DNA from: Alistipes sp.
GTDB taxonomy: Bacteria; Bacteroidota; Bacteroidia; Bacteroidales; Rikenellaceae
Assembly: GCA_017465055.1 (NCBI GenBank)
Contig: JAFTWZ010000005.1
Coordinates: 46,336 to 110,335, forward strand
Direction: 5' to 3'
DNA: 64,000 nt
In this document: positions 1 to 7,935 of the stretch, one piece after another
Position numbering within the stretch: the stretch's first letter is position 1
How the letters are laid out: each line of letters opens with the position of its first letter
The notes under the pieces: model-generated
Databases searched by the model: none
Told to the model about the DNA's origin: nothing
What the model saw: the letters and a program-made list of their open reading frames with translations, nothing else
Program-made: the position numbers and the translations under genes

Positions 1-930
1 AATGGACACAACACACTAAGCCTCAATATATTCTCGGCAGAGGCTGCGTCGATAAAGGTTGCATTTAACACCGCAGCAGACGTGGCATTACTGCGCAGCC
101 AGGATTACAGCGACGAGTATATCATAAATAACTATGGCACAGACCTCTCGGCAGAGCAGGTAGAGGCAGTGCGCACAACGGGCCTAAGCCTCAAGATGGA
201 GGACCTCTTCCCCGAGATTGAGTATGTAGCACTTGTAAGCGTTAAGAATGACGAGCAGACAGCGACTATCAAGGCTACGACAATGGCTACCAACGCTAAG
301 CCCGTACCTGCACGTGTGGAGTCAGAGCTCTTCACATCGCTTCAGGGCGAGTGGGAGGTGTCATACTCACTCATTCAGCGTAACCAAGTAGAGGTGAGCA
401 TCCACAACGCCCCTGTAACCATCGCTCAGGGCGTAGACGCAACCACAGAGACGAAGTATCGCGAGCAGAACCGTCTTGTTGTTCTTGGCTGGCCGTTCGA
501 TGTTGATGCATCGGGCAACCTCAATCCAGATCTTTTAGAACGTGGTTTTGTAACCCCAGCAGACCTTATGGAGGCCGACCCCGCTTACTGGGGTGCATAT
601 CCACAGGTGGCTTACCGCGACTATGGACCAAAGATCTTCCTCGAGATTGGCGCTGATGGCTCGGTTAGTGTACCTTCATCACGCAGCGAGTTCTTCTACA
701 ACTGGGCTGAAGAGGGCACGTTCTACTTCTTCGGTGCCGACATCCTTAACGAGTTCACCGCACCTGCTTCGTTCCCTGTAACAGTATCGGCAGATGGTAA
801 TACCATCACTATCGGAATTTACAACTCTGGAGAGGAGTTCGGCTACGGTAACTACCGCCCAGCGGTATTCCGAGGCAATGATCCTTGGGCGATAGCAACA
901 TCGGATATCGTACTTACACGAGTAAAGTAA
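1..930 (+). CDS. C-terminal part of a secreted/lipoprotein-type protein (5' end outside window)
   Basis: The reading frame is open from the first base and ends with TAA at 930, so the gene starts upstream and the first ATG inside is not its start. About 309 residues are visible. The first third looks like the end of a fibronectin-III-like beta domain (EYVALVSVKNDEQTATIKA). The rest begins LQGEWEVSYSL, which resembles the start of a lipocalin-like beta-barrel, and is rich in aromatic and beta-strand residues. The style matches the lipoprotein at 18272-20314. The IdeS-like peptidase gene follows after 56 nt on the same strand, so the two are probably co-transcribed and act at the cell surface. 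No enzymatic motif was recognised. The coding call is firm and the function is unknown. Confidence 0.8.
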   Translation, partial: NGHNTLSLNIFSAEAASIKVAFNTAADVALLRSQDYSDEYIINNYGTDLSAEQVEAVRTTGLSLKMEDLFPEIEYVALVSVKNDEQTATIKATTMATNAKPVPARVESELFTSLQGEWEVSYSLIQRNQVEVSIHNAPVTIAQGVDATTETKYREQNRLVVLGWPFDVDASGNLNPDLLERGFVTPADLMEADPAYWGAYPQVAYRDYGPKIFLEIGADGSVSVPSSRSEFFYNWAEEGTFYFFGADILNEFTAPASFPVTVSADGNTITIGIYNSGEEFGYGNYRPAVFRGNDPWAIATSDIVLTRVK

Positions 931-986
931 TAATCGAGTGTGGTGGGGTGTGAAGCCTCGCCACACTCATATATACCTACGTCAAG

Positions 987-2918
987 ATGAAGAAGATTTT
1001 ATTTGCACTGGTAGCCCTTTTAGGCATCATGGCCTGTGAGGAGGATAAGACCAACCCTACGTTGCCAAATATCACTCTCTCGGTAGATAACACCGAGATT
1101 TATGCCAATGGTGAGCAGAAGGCAACATTCACAGTTAAGGATGACAAGGAGAACATCCTCAGTGATGCTAAGATATACTTCGCCGACACCAACGAGCAGC
1201 TGAGCAGCAGTAGCTTCTCGACAAAGTACGCTGGTCAGTACACCTTCTATGCCCGTGTTGGTGAGGCAAAGTCGAACATCGTGACCGTGACTGCTAAGGT
1301 GGTAACCGAGGATACTAAGATTATCACACTGACAGCCAACCGCGATCGCTACTACCTCGGCGATACAGCTACGTTCGCAGTAGACTGCAACGGCACAGAT
1401 GTAACGACAAACGCAACAATCTATCTTGCTAAGAGCGACGATAACTTTGCAGACATCGAGGGTAACACCTTTACAACTAACGAGACAGGACAGTACACCT
1501 TCTATGCCGAGTACGAGGGCGAGAAGTCGAATAACGTGGAGGTATCGTTCGTAACGATGGACTCGCCATCGTTAGATATCGAGCTTAGCGCCAACCCCAC
1601 GACTATCGTCGCCGATGGCTCGGAGAAGGCACTGTTTACGCTCAAGCTCGATGGCAACGCCGTTACAGATTATGAGCTATACAACGCCGCAGACGACTCA
1701 AAGCTCGCATCTAAGGAGTTCTCTACAACCGAGGCGGGAGTCTACACATTCTACGCAATCTACGAGGGCGAGAAGTCGAACAGCGTAGAGGTAACGGCGC
1801 GCATAAAAATTGTCGAGGAGGAGAAGCCTATAACCATCGAGGCCTCGACGACAACTATCAAGGCCAATGGCGTAGACTACGCTAAGTTTACCGTTACGCA
1901 GGATGGCGCTAACGTAACCGATAAGTCGACAATCTATGTCAACGAGAGCGTGCTCAATGGCAACCGCTTTATCACCACTACCCCAGGCACTTACACAGTA
2001 TATGCCGTAAAGGGCGAGCAGAAGTCTAATGAGCTGACAATCACAGCCGAGGAGGTGACATCTACGGGCAAGACCATAGTTTTTGCCGATGGCGTTACGC
2101 TCACATCTGGCTGGTACGACGTGAACAAGAAGGCTCAGGGCAACAACGGAGATATCAATATGTGCTGGGCTGCTACATCATCGAATATGATTCAGTGGTT
2201 CCAGGATCGCTACAAGGCTGCCGGCAAGACTCTACCTGAGGGAGCAACAGATGGTCCGGGTGTTACATCTTATACTAATTATGGTCCTTACGAGTTGGAG
2301 CTTATGAACGTATTCCACTCAGAGTGGGACAACTCACGTGGTGGTCATATGGAGCAGGCTATTCCTTGGTACTTCGAGGGTGTATTGAATGGTGGCGAGT
2401 ACGCTTCGCCAGGCTCACAGGCAGTGCCCACGACTGATGGCGGCTTTTGGAAGAGCATCTGGAGTGATGTGAAGGCAAATATGTATTGTGGCTATGGTAG
2501 CACTGTCGGCTACACCACCTGCTACAACAATTATTACCAATGGGGTAATGGTACTGATTTGTTGGGCACAGAGCGCTTGGCATACTTTACTGATTTGGTT
2601 GTTACAGCCTTTGAGCACGGTATGGCAGGTCTTACAATCAGTCTTTCGGCAAACCTCTATTCACTACATCACGCCACGACATTGTGGGGCTACGAGATTG
2701 ATAATGCTACAGGCCTTTTGACCCGTGTATGGATTACCGATTCGGACGACTTGATGACAGAGCCCAAGACTCCACTTCTCAACGAGTATAGCGTATCTAT
2801 CGACGAGGGTAAGTCAAATATCAAGCTTACGGGTAATACTCGCTATGGTGCTTGCTATGTGGTATCGATTCACCCATTCGCAGGTTACGGCTCGGCGATA
2901 AGCTCAAATGGTTTATAG
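987..2918 (+). CDS. Lipoprotein with four Ig-like domains and an IdeS/Mac-type (C66) cysteine peptidase domain
   Basis: A lipoprotein signal peptide ends at Cys17 (LLGIMAC). Four similar Ig-like domains of about 75 residues follow (roughly 29-107, 112-190, 197-272, 281-356), each ending with a YTFYA...KSN pattern. Residues about 364-643 resemble the streptococcal IgG-cleaving protease IdeS: SGWYDVNKK, then catalytic-type Cys393 in NMCWAATSSNM, His562 in HHATTLWGYEID, and Asp585/Asp587 in WITDSDD. These correspond to Cys94, His262, Asp284 and Asp286 of IdeS in order and spacing. It is probably tethered to the outer membrane and faces outward. Known family members cut immunoglobulin, but the substrate here is inferred only. 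It is the second gene of an operon with the preceding partial gene and ends before a hairpin terminator. Confidence 0.85.
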   Translation: MKKILFALVALLGIMACEEDKTNPTLPNITLSVDNTEIYANGEQKATFTVKDDKENILSDAKIYFADTNEQLSSSSFSTKYAGQYTFYARVGEAKSNIVTVTAKVVTEDTKIITLTANRDRYYLGDTATFAVDCNGTDVTTNATIYLAKSDDNFADIEGNTFTTNETGQYTFYAEYEGEKSNNVEVSFVTMDSPSLDIELSANPTTIVADGSEKALFTLKLDGNAVTDYELYNAADDSKLASKEFSTTEAGVYTFYAIYEGEKSNSVEVTARIKIVEEEKPITIEASTTTIKANGVDYAKFTVTQDGANVTDKSTIYVNESVLNGNRFITTTPGTYTVYAVKGEQKSNELTITAEEVTSTGKTIVFADGVTLTSGWYDVNKKAQGNNGDINMCWAATSSNMIQWFQDRYKAAGKTLPEGATDGPGVTSYTNYGPYELELMNVFHSEWDNSRGGHMEQAIPWYFEGVLNGGEYASPGSQAVPTTDGGFWKSIWSDVKANMYCGYGSTVGYTTCYNNYYQWGNGTDLLGTERLAYFTDLVVTAFEHGMAGLTISLSANLYSLHHATTLWGYEIDNATGLLTRVWITDSDDLMTEPKTPLLNEYSVSIDEGKSNIKLTGNTRYGACYVVSIHPFAGYGSAISSNGL

Positions 2919-2947
2919 AAATCATCGCAGAGACCGTATTCTAAATA

Positions 2948-3031
2948 TGACTGAGGTCAACTAAAAAGTACTTTAGTCACGAATAATTCTTGAGAGGCTG
3001 AATAAAAGATGTTCTTTTTATTCAGTCTCTC
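2948..3031 (+). terminator. Composite hairpin terminator, minimal copy of the dispersed A/B element
   Basis: Two hairpins lie in tandem. The first (about 2948-2980) is loose and contains ACTAAAAAGT. The second (2992-3031) is a near-perfect stem of GAGAGGCTGAATAAAAGA with its complement and is followed by a T run. The second hairpin consists of just the two inverted ends of the 120-bp element found at 18129-18248 and 53216-53335. It probably ends transcription of the peptidase operon just ahead of uvrB. Confidence 0.75.
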
Positions 3032-3042
3032 TATTTTTTTGT

Positions 3043-3050
3043 TACCTTTG
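3043..3050 (+). promoter_or_regulatory. -7 box of the uvrB promoter (TACCTTTG)
   Basis: The octamer matches the Bacteroidota -7 consensus TAnnTTTG and ends only 4 nt before the uvrB ATG. Transcription would start at or next to the start codon, giving a leaderless or almost leaderless message. Confidence 0.55.
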
Positions 3051-3054
3051 TGCT

Positions 3055-5370
3055 ATGGGATTCAAATTAGTGGCAGAGTATAAGCCAACGGGCGATCAGC
3101 CTGCGGCGATAAAGGATATTGTGCAGTCGGTACAGACTGTGGATAACAATGGCCTTTCACACACTACACTCCTCGGCGTAACTGGCTCGGGCAAGACGTT
3201 TACCATAGCTAATGTCATAGCCCAACTGGATAAACCAACGCTGATAATAAGCCACAATAAGACCCTCGCAGCTCAGCTTTACGGCGAATTTAAAAACTTC
3301 TTTCCAGAGAATGCTGTAGAGTATTTCGTGTCGTACTACGACTACTACCAGCCCGAGGCATATATCCCTTCTACAAACACATACATAGAGAAGGACTTAG
3401 CCATAAACAACGAAATTGAGCGTATGCGCCTAAAGTGCGTAGCTACGCTACTCTCTGGACGTAGAGACGTCATCGTCGTGGCCAGCGTGTCGTGTATATA
3501 TGGCTGCGGTAACCCCGACGACTTCCACTCCTCGGCAATAAAACTCAACGTTGGACAACACATCTCGCGACAGCTATTACTGCGCAACCTTGTAGATGCA
3601 CTGTATAAGCGTGTGGAGAGCACCCTCGAGCCTGCATCGTTCCGCGTTGTAGGCGAAACAATAGATATAATGGCCTCGTTTGGCGAGTTCGGAGACCACT
3701 GCTTCAGAATAATGCTCAACGACAAGAGTATAGAGGCTATATACAGCATCGACCCACTATCGGGGCAGAGGTTAGAGACTCTCGAAACAGTGACGATATA
3801 CCCCAGCAACCTCTTCGTGCGTACACGCGACACCATAAATAGGGTGATAATGGAGATTGAGGGCGATATGATCAAGCAACACGAATACTTCGAGAGCCAG
3901 GGCCGTATGGTGGAGGCAGAGCGTATAAAGCAGCGCGTAAACTACGACCTCGAGATGATCAAAGAGCTCGGATACTGCTCAGGCATAGAGAACTACTCGC
4001 GATACTTCGACCGACGAGCTGCAGGAACACGCCCCTTCTGCCTCATAGATTTTATGCCCGAAGATATGCTTATGGTCGTGGACGAGAGCCACGTGACAAT
4101 GCCACAGATTAGCGCTATGCACCGCGGTGACTACGCCCGTAAGATGGCACTTGTAGAGTATGGTTTCCGACTACCTGCCGCCTTGGACAACCGCCCACTG
4201 ACACTCGAAGAGTATGAGCGACTAACTCCGAAGACCATATATGTGAGTGCTACGCCTGCAGAATACGAGATTAAAAAGAGCAACGGCGTAATTATAGAGC
4301 AGCTCATACGTCCGACATATATCGTAGACCCGGCGCTGACAATTAAGCCGACAGAGAACCAGATAGACGACATCTTAGACAACATAAACGCCATAACGAA
4401 ACGTAATGGCAAGGTGATAATCACCACTATCACCAAGCACTCATCCGAGGAGGTGTCGCGCTTCCTCGACCGCGTGGGCATAAAGAATAGGTATCTGCAC
4501 TCCGACATAGAGACTATGGAACGCGTACAGATTCTCGATGACCTGCGCAGTGGCCTCATAGATGTTATCGTTGGTGTCAACCTCCTACGTGAGGGTATCG
4601 ACCTCCCAGAGGTTGCTTTAGTCGTTATCCTCGATGCCGACAAGGAGGGTTTCCTGCGCAATGTGAGGTCGATAACTCAGGTCGCAGGACGCGCTGCACG
4701 CCACGTAAACGGCAAGGTAATACTCTATGGCGACACGCTCAATGGCTCGCTATACACCTCAATAATCGAGAGCAACCGCCGCCGCTCAAAGCAGATAGAG
4801 TACAACTTCGAGCACGACTGCGTACCTCGCTCGGCAAAGAAGAGCGGCGCAGGGCCTAACACGCTCCTCAGCGAACGCGCTAAGGAGGCCGAGCAGGGCA
4901 ATAGGGATGCAGAAGAGGAGATACGACGTAGCATTGAGCAGAGGGTGCATAAGATAGAGAGTAACGCCCCAGAGAAGGCCAATTATAGGCCATATAACAC
5001 GGCAGAAGGGGAGAGTCGATATACCGCAGGAGAGAGCGTCACGGCTGGCCGAATAGGAATCTCTACGACAGCGAACGAGAGCCTTTCGGAGTACTCTGCA
5101 ACAGGCGACAACAATGGTCAGCGCAGTGTTGCTGATAGCAAGCAAGTGCCCACGCCAACAGATCGCGACCTCGAAGATGATATTATGGCCACACTCGGCA
5201 TTAGTGGCGATACCACCTCGGTAATAGAGGCGATAGATAGACTTATCGAGGAGGCTATGACTGATATGACAGCTGCGGCTAAAGCCCTCGATTTCAAGGT
5301 TGCAGTCAAGCACCGCGATAGGATGTATGAGCTAAAGCAGCTACGCAAGAGACTTCAAAAGCGTAAGTAA
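3055..5370 (+). CDS. uvrB: UvrABC excinuclease subunit B
   Basis: UvrB is the DNA-damage verification helicase of nucleotide excision repair. It loads from UvrA and recruits UvrC in the cytoplasm. Visible are the N-terminal signature (F-LVAEYKPTGDQPAAI), Walker A GVTGSGKT (41-48), the beta-hairpin YYDYYQPEAYIP (94-105), the DESH box (343-346), helicase motif VI GRAAR, and a C-terminal UVR motif that binds UvrC. At 771 residues it is about 90-100 longer than usual. The extra length is a low-complexity polar linker (about residues 600-720) between the helicase core and the UVR motif. The start is fixed by the conserved N-terminus. A -7 box lies 4 nt upstream, so the mRNA may be leaderless. Confidence 0.97.
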   Translation: MGFKLVAEYKPTGDQPAAIKDIVQSVQTVDNNGLSHTTLLGVTGSGKTFTIANVIAQLDKPTLIISHNKTLAAQLYGEFKNFFPENAVEYFVSYYDYYQPEAYIPSTNTYIEKDLAINNEIERMRLKCVATLLSGRRDVIVVASVSCIYGCGNPDDFHSSAIKLNVGQHISRQLLLRNLVDALYKRVESTLEPASFRVVGETIDIMASFGEFGDHCFRIMLNDKSIEAIYSIDPLSGQRLETLETVTIYPSNLFVRTRDTINRVIMEIEGDMIKQHEYFESQGRMVEAERIKQRVNYDLEMIKELGYCSGIENYSRYFDRRAAGTRPFCLIDFMPEDMLMVVDESHVTMPQISAMHRGDYARKMALVEYGFRLPAALDNRPLTLEEYERLTPKTIYVSATPAEYEIKKSNGVIIEQLIRPTYIVDPALTIKPTENQIDDILDNINAITKRNGKVIITTITKHSSEEVSRFLDRVGIKNRYLHSDIETMERVQILDDLRSGLIDVIVGVNLLREGIDLPEVALVVILDADKEGFLRNVRSITQVAGRAARHVNGKVILYGDTLNGSLYTSIIESNRRRSKQIEYNFEHDCVPRSAKKSGAGPNTLLSERAKEAEQGNRDAEEEIRRSIEQRVHKIESNAPEKANYRPYNTAEGESRYTAGESVTAGRIGISTTANESLSEYSATGDNNGQRSVADSKQVPTPTDRDLEDDIMATLGISGDTTSVIEAIDRLIEEAMTDMTAAAKALDFKVAVKHRDRMYELKQLRKRLQKRK

Positions 5371-6039
5371 CAAGCTTAAGTAAATAAGAAACAAGCCTAA
5401 TAAAAAGTGCGTGCAACGTTGATCGCTAAGGTGTAGCTCATCAATACGACGGTAAAGTACGGCGGTAAAGTGTGAGTGGCGAACTTAGCGACAACGAGGT
5501 TCATAAAATCATAACGCCGCTCAAAATCCTCCCTCAAGCCATCTGACATCCACTTGAAACTATCTGACAAATCCCTTGAAACTCTCTGACAAATCACTTA
5601 AACTCTCTGACAAACCCGGACTAACCAAACCCAGCAAGCTATTCTACTACATTTTTTTCGACGACTTAACGCATTTATATGCAATATTTCCACATATAAA
5701 TACAATAATAGCTGTTATCCTTAGCCTTTTGGAGAGTAGTAATTCAGGATCTTTTCAACACTACACACATCCACAAGATGGCCAGATTAAGCCAATAGCG
5801 ACAAAGAACGTCGCCCACAAACCTCAACACTTGGATAGGTAGTTGTCTTGTCATTCGATACCAATCATAATAGAAATAGTGTCCCAACCACCACAATATA
5901 ACAATGCGACTACAGAGCAAAGTGGTGTACGAGATACCAATCATACAGAAGAAATGAGCTTACAGTCAATCGCCATTTCACCAAGCCAATAATTCAAATT
6001 ATTAACATCCATTTACACTCTACACCTACCTTTTCGGGG
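5371..6039. other. Non-coding intergenic region between uvrB and the XRE gene
   Basis: No convincing gene was found; the short open frames lack family resemblance and start signals. The region holds a short degenerate tandem repeat (separate entry) and two copies of GATACCAATCATA about 75 nt apart (near 5858 and 5934). Confidence 0.6.
5531..5616 (+). repeat. Degenerate tandem repeat, about four units of 22 nt
   Basis: The core CTTGAAACTCTCTGACAAAT recurs about every 22 nt, with drift in the first and last units. The role is unknown. Confidence 0.7.
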
Positions 6040-6525
6040 TTACTTTTCAGTCGGTGTATAGCTCTCGAAGGACTTATCAGTATAGAGAACTATAACTCTC
6101 TCTACGCGCTTGCCAGAGAGTCGAAGTGGGGGGAACTCTCCAACATCAGCACGACTATTATCGCTCGAACTCGCATCACGATTATCGGTTGAAACCTCAG
6201 ACGATATTCTCGAATCCAACGTCGACTCGTCATCTTCGGAGCTACCATCGGGCGACTGAAACTCCTCGTCGTCGGGGAGAGGGAGAGAGGCAATCTTCGT
6301 AGGAGTCTCTGCTCCGTCGCGCAGTACCTGGTCGCTGTCGAGCAGAAGCCAATCAGGATTAATGGTAGGGTAAGTTCGGAGTATCTTGACCAAAAAATCG
6401 TAGCGCGGATTGTTACGACCAGACCTCAGATGCGAGATTGCAGAGGCATCTACACCGAGGCTCTTCGCAAGCTCCGAAGCATTAATCTGAAACGTTTGGC
6501 ACAAAATGTCGAGTTTTTCCTTCAT
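6040..6525 (-). CDS. XRE-family helix-turn-helix regulator
   Basis: This 161-residue protein has a helix-turn-helix of the Cro/C1 type in residues about 1-65 (INASELAKSLGVDASAISHL, then a second helix pair ending PTINPDWLLL). A Ser/Asp/Glu-rich, probably disordered tail follows. No S24 peptidase or other sensor domain is present. Its promoter has a TATCTTTG -7 box just upstream (6541-6548), next to two near-identical 16-bp palindromes at 6577-6592 and 6613-6628. Autoregulation is therefore likely. The regulon is unknown and the gene stands alone. Confidence 0.88.
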   Translation of the reverse strand: MKEKLDILCQTFQINASELAKSLGVDASAISHLRSGRNNPRYDFLVKILRTYPTINPDWLLLDSDQVLRDGAETPTKIASLPLPDDEEFQSPDGSSEDDESTLDSRISSEVSTDNRDASSSDNSRADVGEFPPLRLSGKRVERVIVLYTDKSFESYTPTEK

Positions 6526-6540
6526 AAATGAATGTTTTTA

Positions 6541-6628
6541 CAAAGATACAAAATTTATTTTTGTAAAGCAAATAATTTTGACATTGGTCATATGTTGATA
6601 ACTGTTAATAACTATGACAAATGTCATA
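6541..6628 (-). promoter_or_regulatory. XRE gene promoter with two operator-like palindromes
   Basis: The minus-strand -7 box TATCTTTG lies at 6541-6548. Upstream of it are TTTGACATTGGTCATA (6577-6592) and the perfect palindrome TATGACAAATGTCATA (6613-6628). The two share TGACAT-GTCATA and are spaced 36 nt apart, as expected for a dimeric HTH regulator. Confidence 0.6.
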
Positions 6629-6902
6629 ACAGTAATTATAGTTAAATTACAAAAATAACCCTACCTATAATAATTATCATATAACAAGTCATAAACACCT
6701 GTATTTAGCCAGTTTAAGCACAACAACAGACCTCAACAACACCAATAATGGCAAAAACCCCTATTATCACGTTTCAATAGATAATCAATTTTATATAAAA
6801 GTTATAAGTAGCTCATTTTTAATGCTATAAAAAATAAAGTTTAATGTTTTAATTAGTGAGAATCAGGGGCAAATTGTATGGTTGACCTAATTGCAAATAG
6901 TC

Positions 6903-7001
6903 TTACAAATGTAACAATTAACAATTGTAATTGTTGTTAAATGTAATTACATTTGTAACATCTGTATAGATTATTGATTTGTCAATGATTTACATTTGTA
7001 A
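6903..7001. repeat. Three copies of a 12-mer TTACAAATGTAA / TTACATTTGTAA
   Basis: One copy lies at 6903-6914 and two inverted copies at 6947-6958 and 6990-7001, inside an AT-rich 650-bp gene-free stretch (6526-7175). The first pair could fold into a hairpin. They may be protein-binding sites. No gene is visible in the stretch. Confidence 0.6.
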
Positions 7002-7175
7002 TGTAAGGGGTGTAGAATAATCAATTTTACACTCTTCAAGTGCGAAAATCGAAGGTCAAATAGGGAGAAAAGAGAGAAAGAGAATATTATGTTAAAATAT
7101 ATAGGGTAGCACTATGTTAATAACATTGTACTACCCTATTAATTAAGCTGTTATATAGTTATCAACAGCCGTTGA

Positions 7176-7559
7176 TTACTGGAGCGAAGCTGCTATTTCG
7201 GCGAACTCTTCTGGAGTGAGAGAGAGCTTATCCTTACTAAAATCTACATCTTTCTCGGTGTTCATTGGCACCAAATGGATGTGTGCGTGGGGTACTTCGA
7301 GGCCCAAAACTACCGTTGCGACCTTCTTACAGCGCGTAGTTGCCTGAATTTTCTTCGCAATACTCTTAGCGAAAACTATCATCTCCGCAAGTTCATCGTC
7401 CTCGAGGTCGTAGAAGTAGTCAACCTCGCGCTTAGGGATAACCAAAGTGTGTCCCTTAGCCAATGGAGCAATGTCGAGGAAGGCGTAGAACTTATCGTTC
7501 TCTGCTACCTTATAGCTGGGAATCTCGCCAGCTACGATACGTGAAAAAATTGTTGCCAT
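7176..7559 (-). CDS. HIT-family hydrolase
   Basis: A 127-residue histidine-triad protein, probably a nucleoside phosphoramidase or dinucleotide hydrolase of the HinT type. The active-site signature is HAHIHLVP (His91, His93, His95), preceded by the family's GHTLVIPKRE segment. The start is set at the ATG at 7559 (MATIFSRIVAGEIP), where homology begins. An earlier ATG at 7598 would add 13 residues unlike the family. No operon partner: the next genes on either side are more than 350 nt away. Confidence 0.92.
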   Translation of the reverse strand: MATIFSRIVAGEIPSYKVAENDKFYAFLDIAPLAKGHTLVIPKREVDYFYDLEDDELAEMIVFAKSIAKKIQATTRCKKVATVVLGLEVPHAHIHLVPMNTEKDVDFSKDKLSLTPEEFAEIAASLQ

Positions 7560-7935
7560 AGTTAAGTTATAAATTAGTTTTATAAAATTATATTGCATAG
7601 CAGTAGCCGTCGTCAGCTACCCAATTTATCATCTCTCTACTGCACTACCCCGCCATATTTAGACATCGCAAGCCTTAGTTATGGTCAGTGTGCGAAGAAT
7701 ATTAAAGCGGATAGCAGCAACGATTCGATCTGGTAAAACGCCAATGACACGATGCAGATATCTACTCTCAATAGTAAAGATATTTAACCAGTGCAGAGGT
7801 CGAGATAGCTGCTTACAGCAAGTAGCTCGACACTGAGCATCGCACCATATGGCAGATCAAAAATCGTAGCAATCATCTACCCCATTCATATACTCACCAA
7901 AGAGAGCTACGTTGGTCACAGCACACCGCCACAAA
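7560..7935. other. Intergenic region without a recognisable gene
   Basis: Both flanking genes are on the minus strand. No open frame with family resemblance, strong hairpin or repeat was seen. Confidence 0.5.

Noticed and set aside
5576-5842. An 88-codon open frame on the plus strand after uvrB
   Set aside because: It starts inside a tandem repeat, has no family resemblance and no promoter-like start signal.
6592-7166. Possible replication origin from TTATCAACA-like boxes
   Set aside because: Only imperfect DnaA-like boxes (near 6592 and 7157) are present, and no cluster was found; the dnaA upstream region has the only perfect box.
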